Assembly (NCBI GenBank): GCA_030447275.1
Contig: JAUJPF010000011.1
Coordinates: forward strand, 1 to 64,000
From: Solirubrobacteraceae bacterium
GTDB taxonomy: Bacteria; Actinomycetota; Thermoleophilia; Solirubrobacterales; Solirubrobacteraceae
Direction of reading: 5' to 3'
Length of the DNA stretch: 64,000 nt
Made by a program: the position numbers and the translations under genes. This document shows positions 50,736 to 59,962 of the stretch, piece after piece; the first letter of the stretch is position 1, and the number at the start of each line of letters is the position of its first letter. The notes under the pieces are model-generated. The model ran no database searches and was not told the origin of the DNA. It saw nothing but the letters and a program-made list of their open reading frames with translations.

Positions 50736-51071
50736 CTAGCGAGACTCGCCGTAGACGGTGAGGAACCGGTCGAACGCAGCTTTCGCCTCAGCCATCTCCT
50801 TCGCGGTGCCGGAGAGTCGCCGGCGACCTCTGCGGGTGAGCTTGTAGACGCGCTTGCGCGGCCCGCCATCAGCAGACGGCTTCCACTCTGAGCTGACGCA
50901 GCTATCAGCTTCGAGCTCGCGCAGCGTCCTGTAGATGCCGGCGTTGTCGACTTTGACCCCGTGCTCTAACAGTCGGCGGCTCATCTCGTACCCGTGCGCT
51001 GGGCGGCCGCGCAGCAGGAGTAGCAGCCACGCTCTGAGGACGTTGGCCGGCTGCGTGGAGACCGCGGACAT
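50736..51071 (-). CDS. PadR family transcriptional regulator
   Basis: 111 residues. The winged helix has the PadR order: LRAWLLLLLRGRPAHGYEMS, GIYRTLRELEADSCVSSEW, then GPRKRVYKLTRRGRRRL, and a short C-terminal dimer helix (AEAKAAFDRFLTVY). A repressor usually released by small hydrophobic or phenolic ligands. The target is not evident; it lies alone between the sigma factor and an integrase remnant. Confidence 0.85.
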   Translation of the reverse strand: MSAVSTQPANVLRAWLLLLLRGRPAHGYEMSRRLLEHGVKVDNAGIYRTLRELEADSCVSSEWKPSADGGPRKRVYKLTRRGRRRLSGTAKEMAEAKAAFDRFLTVYGESR

Positions 51072-51146
51072 TGCGCCTGGAGCTTTCGGTACGTGGTTCT
51101 AACAGATACCGAGTGGGCACAGGCACGGCGTACTGCCGCGACGACC

Positions 51147-51289
51147 GCATACAAGAACTTCGCGACGCTCGCGCAGGCGCAGGCGTGGAGGGCCGACGCG
51201 CAGGTCGCGCTGCGCAAGAGCGCCCTGTTCGCGGCGCGAGCGCGACGCTCGCCGAGACGGCTGACGCATGGCTCGCGGGCGCGACCGGG
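51147..51289 (+). pseudogene. Second integrase N-terminal fragment
   Basis: AYKNFATLAQAQAWRADAQV and ALRKSALFA in one frame, then ASATLAETADAWLAGATG in another, match residues about 50-95 of the truncated integrase at 44666 (KAEAKAWRADAQVALRSG, SVVAAAWLAGAADG). Nothing of the core or catalytic domains follows. The surrounding 51072-51480 has no other gene; this may be the scar of a second element. Confidence 0.65.
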
Positions 51290-51480
51290 CTCCGGGTTGA
51301 ACTCGCGGGGGTACGTCTCGAGCATCCGGTTGGCGACATTGCCGACGACTCGCTTCCCCCTCGGTCGGGGTCGTGAGGCTGCTCGCCCCTCCGGCCGTCT
51401 CCAGCGTCCTAGGGATGCACCCAAAGCGCCTTCACCCAAGACGCCGCTCGATGAGGCCGGTGTCGCTGCGCTCGCGCCCG

Positions 51481-52578
51481 CTACTGCACCGGTCGTTGTG
51501 GATCGTCGAGCATCCTCGCAGTGTGGACCAGCGAGCGGTTGCGGCCGAGCCGCTTGGCGGCGTACATCGCCTCATCGGCGCGCTCGAGCAGCTGTTCGTG
51601 TGTGCGGCCATGCTTGGGGAACGACACGACGCCGAAGGAGATGGTCAGCGGCGGGTCGTCGGCGGCGAACGCGTCGGCGATACCGCGTCGCAGGCGCTCG
51701 GCCAGGACGTGGGCGCCTCGGGCGTCGGTCTCGGGGACGATCACCGCGAACTCCTCGCCGCCCAGGCGAGCGGCGGCGTCTGACGCGCGGTTGTCGTCCT
51801 GCAAGACGCTCGCGGCGCGCCTGAGTGCCCTGTCACCCGCGGGATGTCCGTGGCGATCGTTGACCTGTTTGAAGCAGTCGAGGTCCCCGATGACGAGGGA
51901 GAACGGGCGCTGCGTGCGCCGTGAGCGGCGGAGCTCGCTGGTGAACAGCTCATCGAACCCGCGCCGGTTGAGCAGGCCGGTCAGCGGGTCTGTTCGCGCG
52001 GCATCGGCGAGACGCGCGATGAGGTTCAGGACGCGCTCGCGCAGCGCACCGATGACGAGCGCCGCGACGAGAAGGCCGCCGACGGTCACCGTCCACAGCG
52101 TGACCGTCGCGCTCGATCCGGCGTCGTTCGCCAGGACCGCGGCGTAGAGAACGGCGATCCACGCGACCTGCAGCAGCGCTCGACGGCGCGCGAAGAAGAA
52201 CGACGCGTACAGCACGATCCAGAGATACAGGGCCTGGATCCCCGTCCCGCTCTCGGCCCCCTCCTCGGCGAACAGCCGCGCTGCGGTCGCGAGCGCGGAC
52301 GCATAGGCGGCCAGCACCTCGAAGCCGGCCATCGGCAGGGAGTCGAAGCGCACCAGCACGAGGAGCGCGGCGGCGAAGCACCCCGCACTCACCGCGAGAA
52401 GACCCACTTCGCTGACGCGCTGGTCGTGAGGCAGCACGAGCACGAGCAGGACCAGCGCGCCTCCACCGAGGAACAGCCAGGCGCCCGTTCGTGCCAGCAG
52501 CGTGCGGTTCATCGGCGCATCGGGCGCGATTACGTCCTCACGCTCGAACCTCAGCCGCTCGACGAGCCGACGCACCAT
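51481..52578 (-). CDS. Membrane diguanylate cyclase (GGDEF domain)
   Basis: 365 residues from ATG 52578. Six hydrophobic helices (WLFLGGGALVLLVLVLP, ALLQVAWIAVLYAAVLA and others) form an unrecognised sensor, then a GGDEF domain: RTDPLTGLLNRRGFDELF, DLDCFKQVNDRHGHPAGD and active site LGGEEFAVIVPE. The inhibitory I-site RASD sits five residues before GGEEF, so product feedback is expected. It makes cyclic di-GMP. It follows the PHP hydrolase gene by 31 bases and may be cotranscribed. Confidence 0.9.
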   Translation of the reverse strand: MVRRLVERLRFEREDVIAPDAPMNRTLLARTGAWLFLGGGALVLLVLVLPHDQRVSEVGLLAVSAGCFAAALLVLVRFDSLPMAGFEVLAAYASALATAARLFAEEGAESGTGIQALYLWIVLYASFFFARRRALLQVAWIAVLYAAVLANDAGSSATVTLWTVTVGGLLVAALVIGALRERVLNLIARLADAARTDPLTGLLNRRGFDELFTSELRRSRRTQRPFSLVIGDLDCFKQVNDRHGHPAGDRALRRAASVLQDDNRASDAAARLGGEEFAVIVPETDARGAHVLAERLRRGIADAFAADDPPLTISFGVVSFPKHGRTHEQLLERADEAMYAAKRLGRNRSLVHTARMLDDPQRPVQ

Positions 52579-52609
52579 CGCGAACGCTAGGCAGACATCG
52601 GGATCGCGC

Positions 52610-54700
52610 TCACCGATTGCTCCGTCGCCGTAGGACCACGCCCGCTGCGACGAGCGCGAGCCCGAGCACGACCAGGGGCGCGAGCACGGCGCCGGTGAAC
52701 GGGAGGCTGCCGCCCCCGCTCGACGCCGCCGCGCGCGCGGGCGCCGCCGTCGCTCCGCGACCGCCGGACGCGCCCGACGACGTCCCCGTGCGAGGTCGCT
52801 TCGCGGGACCGCCCGAGTCCCCACTGTCACGACGTCCGGGCGCGCCGCCGCGATCGTCGCTCGCATCGCCGTCGGCGGTCGCCCGCTCGACGTAGATCGG
52901 ACTCGAGACCGCGTCGATGGTGGTGCTGCGCTGGAGCTGAAGGCGGTAGCGGCCGGGGCCGGTGGCCGGGAAGCGCAGCGAGAAGTCGTCGTCGGTGACG
53001 GGGGCGGCGCTCATCGGCTTTCCGTCCTTGATGACGAGGAGCTCGAAGGGGTCGGGCTCGGCCGCACCGCGCCGCCCCGGCGCGGCTCCGAGGACCCGGG
53101 CCGTGAACTGCACGCTGTTCGCGTGCAGGGTGTCGCCCATGATCGCCGGCGCCCGTTCTGAGCCGGGCACGCGGGCTTCGAAGCGCAGGTCGGGCGCGTC
53201 GTTGCCGGTGACCTTGACGTAGGTGTGGCCGGCCTCGACGCCGCGCTGGATGCCCTCCTCGGAGAGCTCGTCGGCGAACACCATCGTGGTGGCGGTGCCG
53301 ATCGGCGCCTGCGTGATCGGGTTCGGAGTCCGTCCGGCGTTGTGGGAGTCGCTTGAGCCAACGGCGGCGATCTTGTGCCCGTCGGCGAGCGCGTCCTCCC
53401 AGAACTCGATCGCCGTGACCGTGAACGGATTCGGCCCCGGCCGGCCGATGATCTGGAGCTGTGCCGGGCCGGTGGCGATCTCGATCGCGTCGACCTTGGC
53501 GTAGTCGGTCTCGGTATCGCCGTAGTCCCACTCGCACCCACGGCACTGGCCGGGCGGGAACGGCGGCGACGGGAAGATCGTCGGGTGGTTGATCTGCGTG
53601 AAGCCCCCACCCGCCAGGATCCGCTCGAGGCTGTCGGCGGCGGGCCGCGCCGGGCGGACCACGATGACGCTGCCGTCCGGGCGCCGTTCGTACAGCGGGC
53701 CGTGGCGGTAGTCGACCTGCGTCGTGTTGGCGTGGCTGTTGGCGTGCCCCCGGTAGGTGATGACCTCGGCGCTGCGGACGATGAGCTTGCCGGGATGACG
53801 TGGCTGGTAGCGGCCGATCTCGCCCCACGAGCTGCCCGACACGTAGTCCGAGAGCGTCACGAAGTCGAGGCCCGCCTTGCCTTCGTCGAGTGAGCCGAAG
53901 GCGTAGTCGAAGACCTCGGTGAGCGGTGCGTCGCCGAGCGCCGAGTGCTCGCCGTGCACGTGGAAGTCGCCCGCGTACCAGCCGGGGTTCGGATTCGCCG
54001 GCGCGCTGTCGTAGGGCGCGGGCTGGTAGGGCTCGTCGGCGAACGCGGGGTCGTCGTTGAGCTCGATCTCAACGCGGTAGGCGACCTTGCCGTCGAGATC
54101 GCCGCCGGAGCGCGGGACGATGTTGGCGAGCCCCAGCTCGACCGCCCACTGGCCGGGGGCGATCGGCCCCGGCAGGAACGCACGGGTCGTCTTGCCGGGC
54201 ACGTGCGCCTTGGGGTCGGCCCGGTACTGGGCCTCGCTGGAGAAGCCCTCGGGCGAGACGGTGACGTCGGGGTGGCTGGAGCCGCCCCAGCCGCGGAACT
54301 CGCCGGGACCCCAGGGTCGGCCGGGGTCCGCGCGCGGCTGGTAGAGCCCGAGGTCGAGCGTGTGCTTGTCGACCTGGCCGGCGGGCGTCTCGGGCTGGTC
54401 GTAGCAGTACTTGACGCGCACGGCGGTCGTGCCGGCGGCCACGTCGAACGGCAGCAGCGCGTAGCCGCCCTGCAGCTCGGCGGCGAACTCGCCGGTGATC
54501 ACCTGGTCGGCGGCGATCGGGTCCCCGGGGCAGCTCGCCGGCACGCCGGCCGCCCGCGCGCGCGGCGGCTCCTCGCCACGCGGCTCGCCGTGCGCCGTCG
54601 CGGCGGCCGGCACGACGAGCGCAGCGAGCATCGCCGCCGTCAGCGCCGATCGAGCGCGCCGTCTGCGCGTCGATCGCCGGCTCGCGTCCTCGCACGCCAC
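52610..54700 (-). CDS. Sortase-anchored PHP-type (CehA/McbA-like) metallohydrolase
   Basis: 696 residues. Signal RSALTAAMLAALVVPAAATA. The PHP metal site is spread over GWYAGDFHVHGEHSALGD, LSDY, FTQINHPTIFPSPPFPP and VGSSDSHNAG, the pattern of the CehA/McbA group, some of which hydrolyse carbamates or phosphoesters. A Ser/Gly-rich stalk follows, then SLPFTGAVLAPLVVLGLALV and an Arg-rich end: an LPFTG sortase signal, so the protein should be linked to the cell wall. GTG start 20 bases from the divergent TetR gene. Natural substrate unknown. Confidence 0.87.
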   Translation of the reverse strand: MACEDASRRSTRRRRARSALTAAMLAALVVPAAATAHGEPRGEEPPRARAAGVPASCPGDPIAADQVITGEFAAELQGGYALLPFDVAAGTTAVRVKYCYDQPETPAGQVDKHTLDLGLYQPRADPGRPWGPGEFRGWGGSSHPDVTVSPEGFSSEAQYRADPKAHVPGKTTRAFLPGPIAPGQWAVELGLANIVPRSGGDLDGKVAYRVEIELNDDPAFADEPYQPAPYDSAPANPNPGWYAGDFHVHGEHSALGDAPLTEVFDYAFGSLDEGKAGLDFVTLSDYVSGSSWGEIGRYQPRHPGKLIVRSAEVITYRGHANSHANTTQVDYRHGPLYERRPDGSVIVVRPARPAADSLERILAGGGFTQINHPTIFPSPPFPPGQCRGCEWDYGDTETDYAKVDAIEIATGPAQLQIIGRPGPNPFTVTAIEFWEDALADGHKIAAVGSSDSHNAGRTPNPITQAPIGTATTMVFADELSEEGIQRGVEAGHTYVKVTGNDAPDLRFEARVPGSERAPAIMGDTLHANSVQFTARVLGAAPGRRGAAEPDPFELLVIKDGKPMSAAPVTDDDFSLRFPATGPGRYRLQLQRSTTIDAVSSPIYVERATADGDASDDRGGAPGRRDSGDSGGPAKRPRTGTSSGASGGRGATAAPARAAASSGGGSLPFTGAVLAPLVVLGLALVAAGVVLRRRSNR

Positions 54701-54720
54701 GCTCTACAGTGTGACAGATC

Positions 54721-55329
54721 ATGTCCAGCCGTAACACCAGTGCCGACCGTGTGCTCGACGCGGTCTACGCGTCGGTGCTCGCCGTCGGCGTCCGCCGGAC
54801 CACGATGAGCGAGGTCGCCCGCCGCGCCGGCGTGTCCCGGATGACCGTCTATCGCCACTTCCCGGACGTGACGTCGGTGATCGCCGAGCTGATGACGCGC
54901 GAGTTCTGCGACCTGCTCGACGCGATCGAGCAGGAGGTCGCCGCCCTGGCGACCGCACGTGAGAGGCTCGTCGAGGCGTGCGTGCTCACGGCGCGGCGGC
55001 TGCCCGAGCACCCGCTGTTCCGGCGCGTGCTCGACGTCGACCCCGAGCTGCTCATTCCCTACGTCTTCGACCGGCTGGGCGGGACGCAGGAGGCGTCGAT
55101 CGCGGCGCTCGCGAGGCTGCTCGAGGACGGCCGGCAGGACGGCTCGGTGCGCCGGGCCGACGACGCGTCGCCGGTGGCGTACTGCCTGCAGCTCACGGTC
55201 CAGGCCTTCGTCCTGGCGGCACGGATCACCGCGGAGCGCTCCTCGCCGCAGGCCGTCGAGGACGAGCTGCGACGGATGCTCGACGCGTATCTCGTGCCGG
55301 CCGACATCCCGCGGCTGTCGGCCGCATGA
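54721..55329 (+). CDS. TetR family regulator of the glp-like operon
   Basis: 202 residues. The N-terminal HTH MSEVARRAGVSRMTVYRHFP is classic TetR. The ligand domain is helical. Its stop overlaps the start of the first GlpD gene (ATGA), so it is the first gene of the operon and probably controls it. The 20-base space to the divergent PHP gene, with CTACAGTGTGACAG just before it, could hold its operator. Confidence 0.9.
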   Translation: MSSRNTSADRVLDAVYASVLAVGVRRTTMSEVARRAGVSRMTVYRHFPDVTSVIAELMTREFCDLLDAIEQEVAALATARERLVEACVLTARRLPEHPLFRRVLDVDPELLIPYVFDRLGGTQEASIAALARLLEDGRQDGSVRRADDASPVAYCLQLTVQAFVLAARITAERSSPQAVEDELRRMLDAYLVPADIPRLSAA

Positions 55330-56894
55330 GCGGGTCTGCGTCGCTGAACGCCGAGCGGCGTGCCGCCGAGCTCGGCGAGCTGCGCGACGGTGAGGTCGTC
55401 GACGTCCTGGTCATCGGCGGCGGGGTGACGGGGGCCGGCGTGGCGCTGGACGCGGCGAGTCGCGGGCTGTCGGTGGCGCTGGTCGAGCGGCGCGACCTGG
55501 CGCACGGAACGAGCCGGTGGAGCAGCAAGCTCGTGCACGGCGGGGTGCGCTACCTCGCCTCGGGCGATGTCGGCCTGGCGTTCGAGAGCGCCCGCGAGCG
55601 CCGCGTGCTGATGGAGCACACCGCTCCGCATCTCGTGCGCGCGCTGCCGATGCTCATCCCCTTCACCGACCATCTCTCGCGGTCGCGTGCCGAGCTGATG
55701 GCCCTCAGTGGATACGCCGGCAACGTGCTGCGGGTGGCGTCGGGCACGAGCTCCGCCACGCTGCCGCGGCCACGGCGCACCAAGGGCGTCGAGGCGCTCC
55801 GCCTGGTGCCGGGCCTGCGCGCGAGCGGTTTGCGCGGCTCCATGTTGTTCTGGGACGGCCAGCTCGAGGACGACGCCCGGCTCGTCGTGACGCTCGCCCG
55901 GACGGCGGCGTCGCTCGGCGCCAAGGTCATCACCTACTGCGCGGCGCTGGCGGTCGACGGCTCGGGCGCCACGGTCCGCGACGAGCGCACCGGCGAGAGC
56001 TTCGATCTGCGGGCGCGGCACGTCGTCAACGCGACCGGCGTCTGGGCGGACACGCTCGAGCCGTCGGCGAGGCTGCGACCCAGCAAGGGGGCGCACCTCG
56101 TCATCCCGGCGGAGCGACTCGGCCACCCTCGCGCCGCCGTCGCCGTCCCGGTCCCCGGCGCACGCAACCGATACGTCTTCGCGCTCCCGCAGCCCGACGG
56201 CCACGTCTTCGTGGGGCTCACCGACGATCCGCTCGACGGGCCCGTCCCCGACGTGCCGGAGGTCGACGATCGCGACGAGGCGTTCCTCCTCGAGACGATC
56301 AACCGCGTGCTCGCGACGCCGATCACGCCGGCCGAGGTCGTCGGACGGTTCGCGGGCCTGCGCCCGCTGCTCGCCGGCACCGACGGCGCGACGGCGGACC
56401 TCTCGCGCCACCACCGAATCATCGAGGGCCCAGACGGCGTGCTGACGGTCGTCGGCGGCAAGCTGACGACCTACCGGCGGATGGCCGAGGACGTCGTCGA
56501 TCGCGTGGCCGCACGCCGCGGAGTGGCCGCCGGCCGGTGCACGACCAAGCGCCTGCGCCTCATCGGCGCGCGGTCGCCCTCCGAGCTCGCCAGCCTGAGC
56601 GCCCCAGCGCGGCTGAGGCGCCGCTACGGCGCGGAGGCGCCGCTCGTCGCGGCGCTCGCGGCCGACGACCCTGGCCTGCTGGAGCCGATCGCGCCCGGCG
56701 TCGCCACCCTCGGCGTCGAGCTGCGGTTCGGCGTCGAGCACGAAGGCGCCCTGACCGCCAGCGATCTCGTCGATCGCCGCACGCGGATCGGGCTCGTCGA
56801 CACCGACCGCGCCCTCGCGTTGGCGGTCGCCGAGCAGGTCGTCGAGGACATCGGCGATCGTGCGGCGCTGCCGCGAGAGCGCGTCGCCGGCTGA
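55326..56894 (+). CDS. glpD: Glycerol-3-phosphate dehydrogenase, FAD-dependent (copy 1)
   Basis: 522 residues. FAD fold DVLVIGGGVTGAGVALDAAS, signature GTSRWSSKLVHGGVRYLASG, VNATGVWADTL, and late VVGGKLTTYRRMAEDVVD, all as in GlpD. It oxidises glycerol-3-phosphate to dihydroxyacetone phosphate and passes electrons to quinone. It differs from copy 2 in the WSSKLVHGGV region and in length, so the two are not a recent duplication. Confidence 0.92.
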   Translation: MSGSASLNAERRAAELGELRDGEVVDVLVIGGGVTGAGVALDAASRGLSVALVERRDLAHGTSRWSSKLVHGGVRYLASGDVGLAFESARERRVLMEHTAPHLVRALPMLIPFTDHLSRSRAELMALSGYAGNVLRVASGTSSATLPRPRRTKGVEALRLVPGLRASGLRGSMLFWDGQLEDDARLVVTLARTAASLGAKVITYCAALAVDGSGATVRDERTGESFDLRARHVVNATGVWADTLEPSARLRPSKGAHLVIPAERLGHPRAAVAVPVPGARNRYVFALPQPDGHVFVGLTDDPLDGPVPDVPEVDDRDEAFLLETINRVLATPITPAEVVGRFAGLRPLLAGTDGATADLSRHHRIIEGPDGVLTVVGGKLTTYRRMAEDVVDRVAARRGVAAGRCTTKRLRLIGARSPSELASLSAPARLRRRYGAEAPLVAALAADDPGLLEPIAPGVATLGVELRFGVEHEGALTASDLVDRRTRIGLVDTDRALALAVAEQVVEDIGDRAALPRERVAG

Positions 56895-56896
56895 GC

Positions 56897-58498
56897 ATGG
56901 CCGGCGCTGGCGTCAACCGGATGGATCGTGCCACGGCGCTCGCGTCGCTGGCCGAGCGCGAGTTCGACGTGCTCGTCGTCGGCGGCGGGATCACCGGCTG
57001 CGGCATCGCGCTCGACGCCGCGGCACGCCGGCTGTCGGTCGCGCTGGTCGAGAAGGACGACTTCGCGTCGGGGACGTCGTCGAAGTCCACCAAGCTGGTC
57101 CACGGCGGCCTGCGCTACCTGAACGCCAAGGAGTACCGGCTGGTCTACGAGAACCTCGCCGAACGCCAGCGCCTGCTGCGCAACGCCTCGCACCTCGTCG
57201 AGCCGCTGCCGTTCGTGATCCCCGTGTTCGGCAAGGGCGGCGTGGCGAACAGGGCCTACGTCAAGGGGGTCGACACCGCGCTGTGGCTCTACGACCTCAC
57301 CGGCGGGCTGCGGATCGGCAAGCGCCACCGGAGGATCGGCAAGCAACGCGCGCTCGCCCATCTGCCGACGCTCGACGCCGACCGGCTCGTCGACGCGTTC
57401 CTCTACTACGACGCGCGGGCAGACGACGCGCGGCTGACCCTGGCGGTGCTGCGCACCGCTGTCCTCGACCACGGCGCCGTCGCCGTGAACCGCGCGCGGG
57501 TCACGTCGTTGGTCGAGCAGGAAGGACGGATTCGCGGCGCGGTGCTCGACGGACCTGGCTGTGAGGGACTGCGTGTGCGCGCGCGCTGTGTCGTCAACGC
57601 GGCCGGCGTCTGGGCGGACGAGGTCCGCGGTATGGGCGACGGGGGCGTTGCCGCGGCGATCCGCCCGGCGAAGGGCGTGCACGTCACGGTGCCGGCCGCG
57701 CGCCTGCCGTGCGACGCCGCGATCGTGCTGACCGTCCCGAAGGACAAGCGCTCGATCACTGTCCTGCCGTGGGGCGAGCACACCTACCTCGGCTCGACCG
57801 ACACCCCGTACGACGGCCCGCTGGACGACCCGGCCGTGACCGCCGAGGACGTCAGCTACCTGCTCGACGCCGCGAACGCCTGGCTGTCGACGCCGCTCAC
57901 GCCGGCGGACGTCGCGAGCGCCTGGGCGGGACTGCGGCCGCTCCTCGCCGCACCCGGCGCGAGCGAGCGCACCGCCGACCTCTCCCGCCGGCATGCCATC
58001 GAGGTGAGCGCGCGCGGGCTGGTGTCGGTGACCGGCGGCAAGCTCACGACGTACCGAAGGATGGCGGCCGACGCGGTGGGCGAGGTCGTCCGGCTGCTCG
58101 GGCGCGGGCCACGCCGTTCGCCGACCGCGCGGTTGCGGCTGCGCGGCGCGGGGATCCGCGGCACCGATCACCTGACCCGCCGCTACGGCACAGAAGCGCT
58201 GGAGGTGCGCTCGTTGATCCGAACCGATCCGTCGCTGGCCGACCCGCTGGTCGCCGGGCTTCCGTACCTGCGCGCCGAAGCGGTGTACGCGGTCCGCGCC
58301 GAGATGGCGACCACGCTGGAGGACGTGCTCGCGCGGCGGACGCGTGCTCTACTGCTCGACGAGGCGGCGACCCGCGCGGCCGTCGAGGACGTCGCGGGGC
58401 TGCTGGCACCCGAGCTCGGCTGGTCGGACGCCGAGACGGCGGCGCATGTCGCGGCGTTCCACGATGCGGCCGCCGCCGGCACGGCGGCGCTCCGATGA
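56897..58498 (+). CDS. glpD: Glycerol-3-phosphate dehydrogenase, FAD-dependent (copy 2)
   Basis: 533 residues, two bases after copy 1. FAD fold DVLVVGGGITGCGIALDAAA, GTSSKSTKLVHGGLRYLNAK, VNAAGVWADEVRGMG, GSTDTPYDG and VTGGKLTTYRRMAADAVG. This copy is closer to standard bacterial GlpD. Two adjacent paralogues may work as a heteromer or on different polyol phosphates. Its stop overlaps the next gene (ATGA). Confidence 0.92.
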   Translation: MAGAGVNRMDRATALASLAEREFDVLVVGGGITGCGIALDAAARRLSVALVEKDDFASGTSSKSTKLVHGGLRYLNAKEYRLVYENLAERQRLLRNASHLVEPLPFVIPVFGKGGVANRAYVKGVDTALWLYDLTGGLRIGKRHRRIGKQRALAHLPTLDADRLVDAFLYYDARADDARLTLAVLRTAVLDHGAVAVNRARVTSLVEQEGRIRGAVLDGPGCEGLRVRARCVVNAAGVWADEVRGMGDGGVAAAIRPAKGVHVTVPAARLPCDAAIVLTVPKDKRSITVLPWGEHTYLGSTDTPYDGPLDDPAVTAEDVSYLLDAANAWLSTPLTPADVASAWAGLRPLLAAPGASERTADLSRRHAIEVSARGLVSVTGGKLTTYRRMAADAVGEVVRLLGRGPRRSPTARLRLRGAGIRGTDHLTRRYGTEALEVRSLIRTDPSLADPLVAGLPYLRAEAVYAVRAEMATTLEDVLARRTRALLLDEAATRAAVEDVAGLLAPELGWSDAETAAHVAAFHDAAAAGTAALR

Positions 58499-59962
58499 GC
58501 TTCCCGCCCTGCCGATCGCCGTCGACGGCGACGTGCGCGACCGGCTGGCCGGCACGAACATCGCCGTTCCGGACGCGGTCGCCGAGCGTCTGCGCTCGGT
58601 CTGCGCGACCGTCGACACCGACGCCGAGAGCCGGACCGAGGCGGCACGAGACTGGTGGCCGCTGGCGCTCGTGTGGGCGCGCGGCGGCGAGGTCCCCGTC
58701 GGCCGTCGGTCGTCGCCCGCCCGGCGTCCGTCGCTGAGGTCGCCGCGGTCCTCGAGATCTGCTCGACGGCGCGCGTCCCGGTGACCCCGTTCGCCGGCCG
58801 CTCGGGAGTCTGCGGCGCGTCAGTGCCCAAGCTCGGCGGCGTCTCGCTCGACCTCGCCGGGTTGACCGGCATCGCCGACGTCTGCTCGGAGGACCTGGTG
58901 GTGCGGGTGGCCGCCGGCATGAACGGCCTGGACTTCGAAACCGCGCTGCGCGAAGAGCACCGCCTCTCGGCCGGCCACTGGCCGCAGTCGATCGCCCTGT
59001 CGAGCGTCGGCGGCTGGGCGGCCTGTCGCGGCGCCGGCCAGTACTCGACCCGCTACGGCAAGGTCGAGGACATCGTCGTCGGACTCGAGGTCGTCCTGGC
59101 CGACGGGACGCTGCTGCGCACCGGCGGGCGGGCGCGGGAGGCGAGCGGGCCAGACCTCACGCAGCTGTTCGTCGGCTCCGAGGGCACGCTCGGCGTGATC
59201 ACCGAGGTGGAGCTGCGCGTGCACGAGCTGCCGCCGGCCGAGGGCAAGCGCGCATACGCGTTCGCGACGTTCGGCCGGCCTGGATGCGTGCCGGCGGATC
59301 CTTCGCCGCGGCGCGACCCCGGCCGTGCTGCGGCTCTACGACGGGCGCGAGAGCGAGCGCTACGGCGGCGAGGGCCGCAGCGTCCTGCTCGTCTTCGACG
59401 AGGCCGAGCGGGCGCTGCTCGACGCGACGCTGCAGATCGTCGCCGAGGAATGCCCGGACGCGGATCCGCTCGACGCCGCCCTCGTCGACACATGGCTTGC
59501 GCACCGCAACGACGTCAGCCAGCTCGGGGCAGCGCTGGAGCGCGGGTTCGTGGTCGACACGTGCGAGATCGCCGGCCGCTGGTCGGTGCTCCCGGCGATC
59601 TACGACCGGGCGTGCGCGGCGGTCAGCGAGATCCCCGGCGCGAAGCTGATCTCTGCCCACCAGAGCCACGCCTATCCGGAGGGCGCGTGCCTGTACTTCA
59701 CGTTCGCCGGCGTGCCCGAGGACGATCCCGACCAGTTCTACCTGGCCGCCTGGGACGCGATCACCCGGACGACGCTTGCGGCCGGTGGTGCGCTGTCGCA
59801 TCACCACGGGGTCGGCCTGAACCGCGCGCGCTACCTCGAGGAGAGCCTCGGCGCGCCGGCCTTCGCGATGCTGACGGCGCTCAAGCGCGCGACCCCGCAG
59901 GCATCCTCAACCCCGGAGGCCTCGGCCTCCCGTCGCCACTCGGCGAGGTGAGCTGGCCGTGA
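58495..59962 (+). pseudogene. AGPS-like FAD-binding oxidase, several frameshifts
   Basis: Frame path: start ATG 58495; then LPIAVDGDVRDRLAGTNI; then PSVVARPASVAEVAAVLEIC, PFAGRSGVCG and SSVGGWAACRGAGQYSTRYG; then LRLYDGRESERYG to ALSHHHGVGLNRARYLEE; and last ILNPGGLGLPSPLGE to TGA 59962. Four shifts in all. The FAD-binding PCMH domain and the SHHHGVG metal/active-site motif are those of alkyl-dihydroxyacetonephosphate synthase (ether-lipid synthesis) and glycolate/lactate oxidases. Between GlpD and an FGGY kinase, a substrate derived from glycerol-phosphate is likely. Confidence 0.75.

Noticed and set aside
54978..55325. Upstream extension of the first GlpD gene inside the TetR gene
   Set aside because: The extension is an out-of-frame Arg/Ala-rich reading of TetR; ATG 55326 overlapping the TetR stop begins the FAD fold at the right distance.
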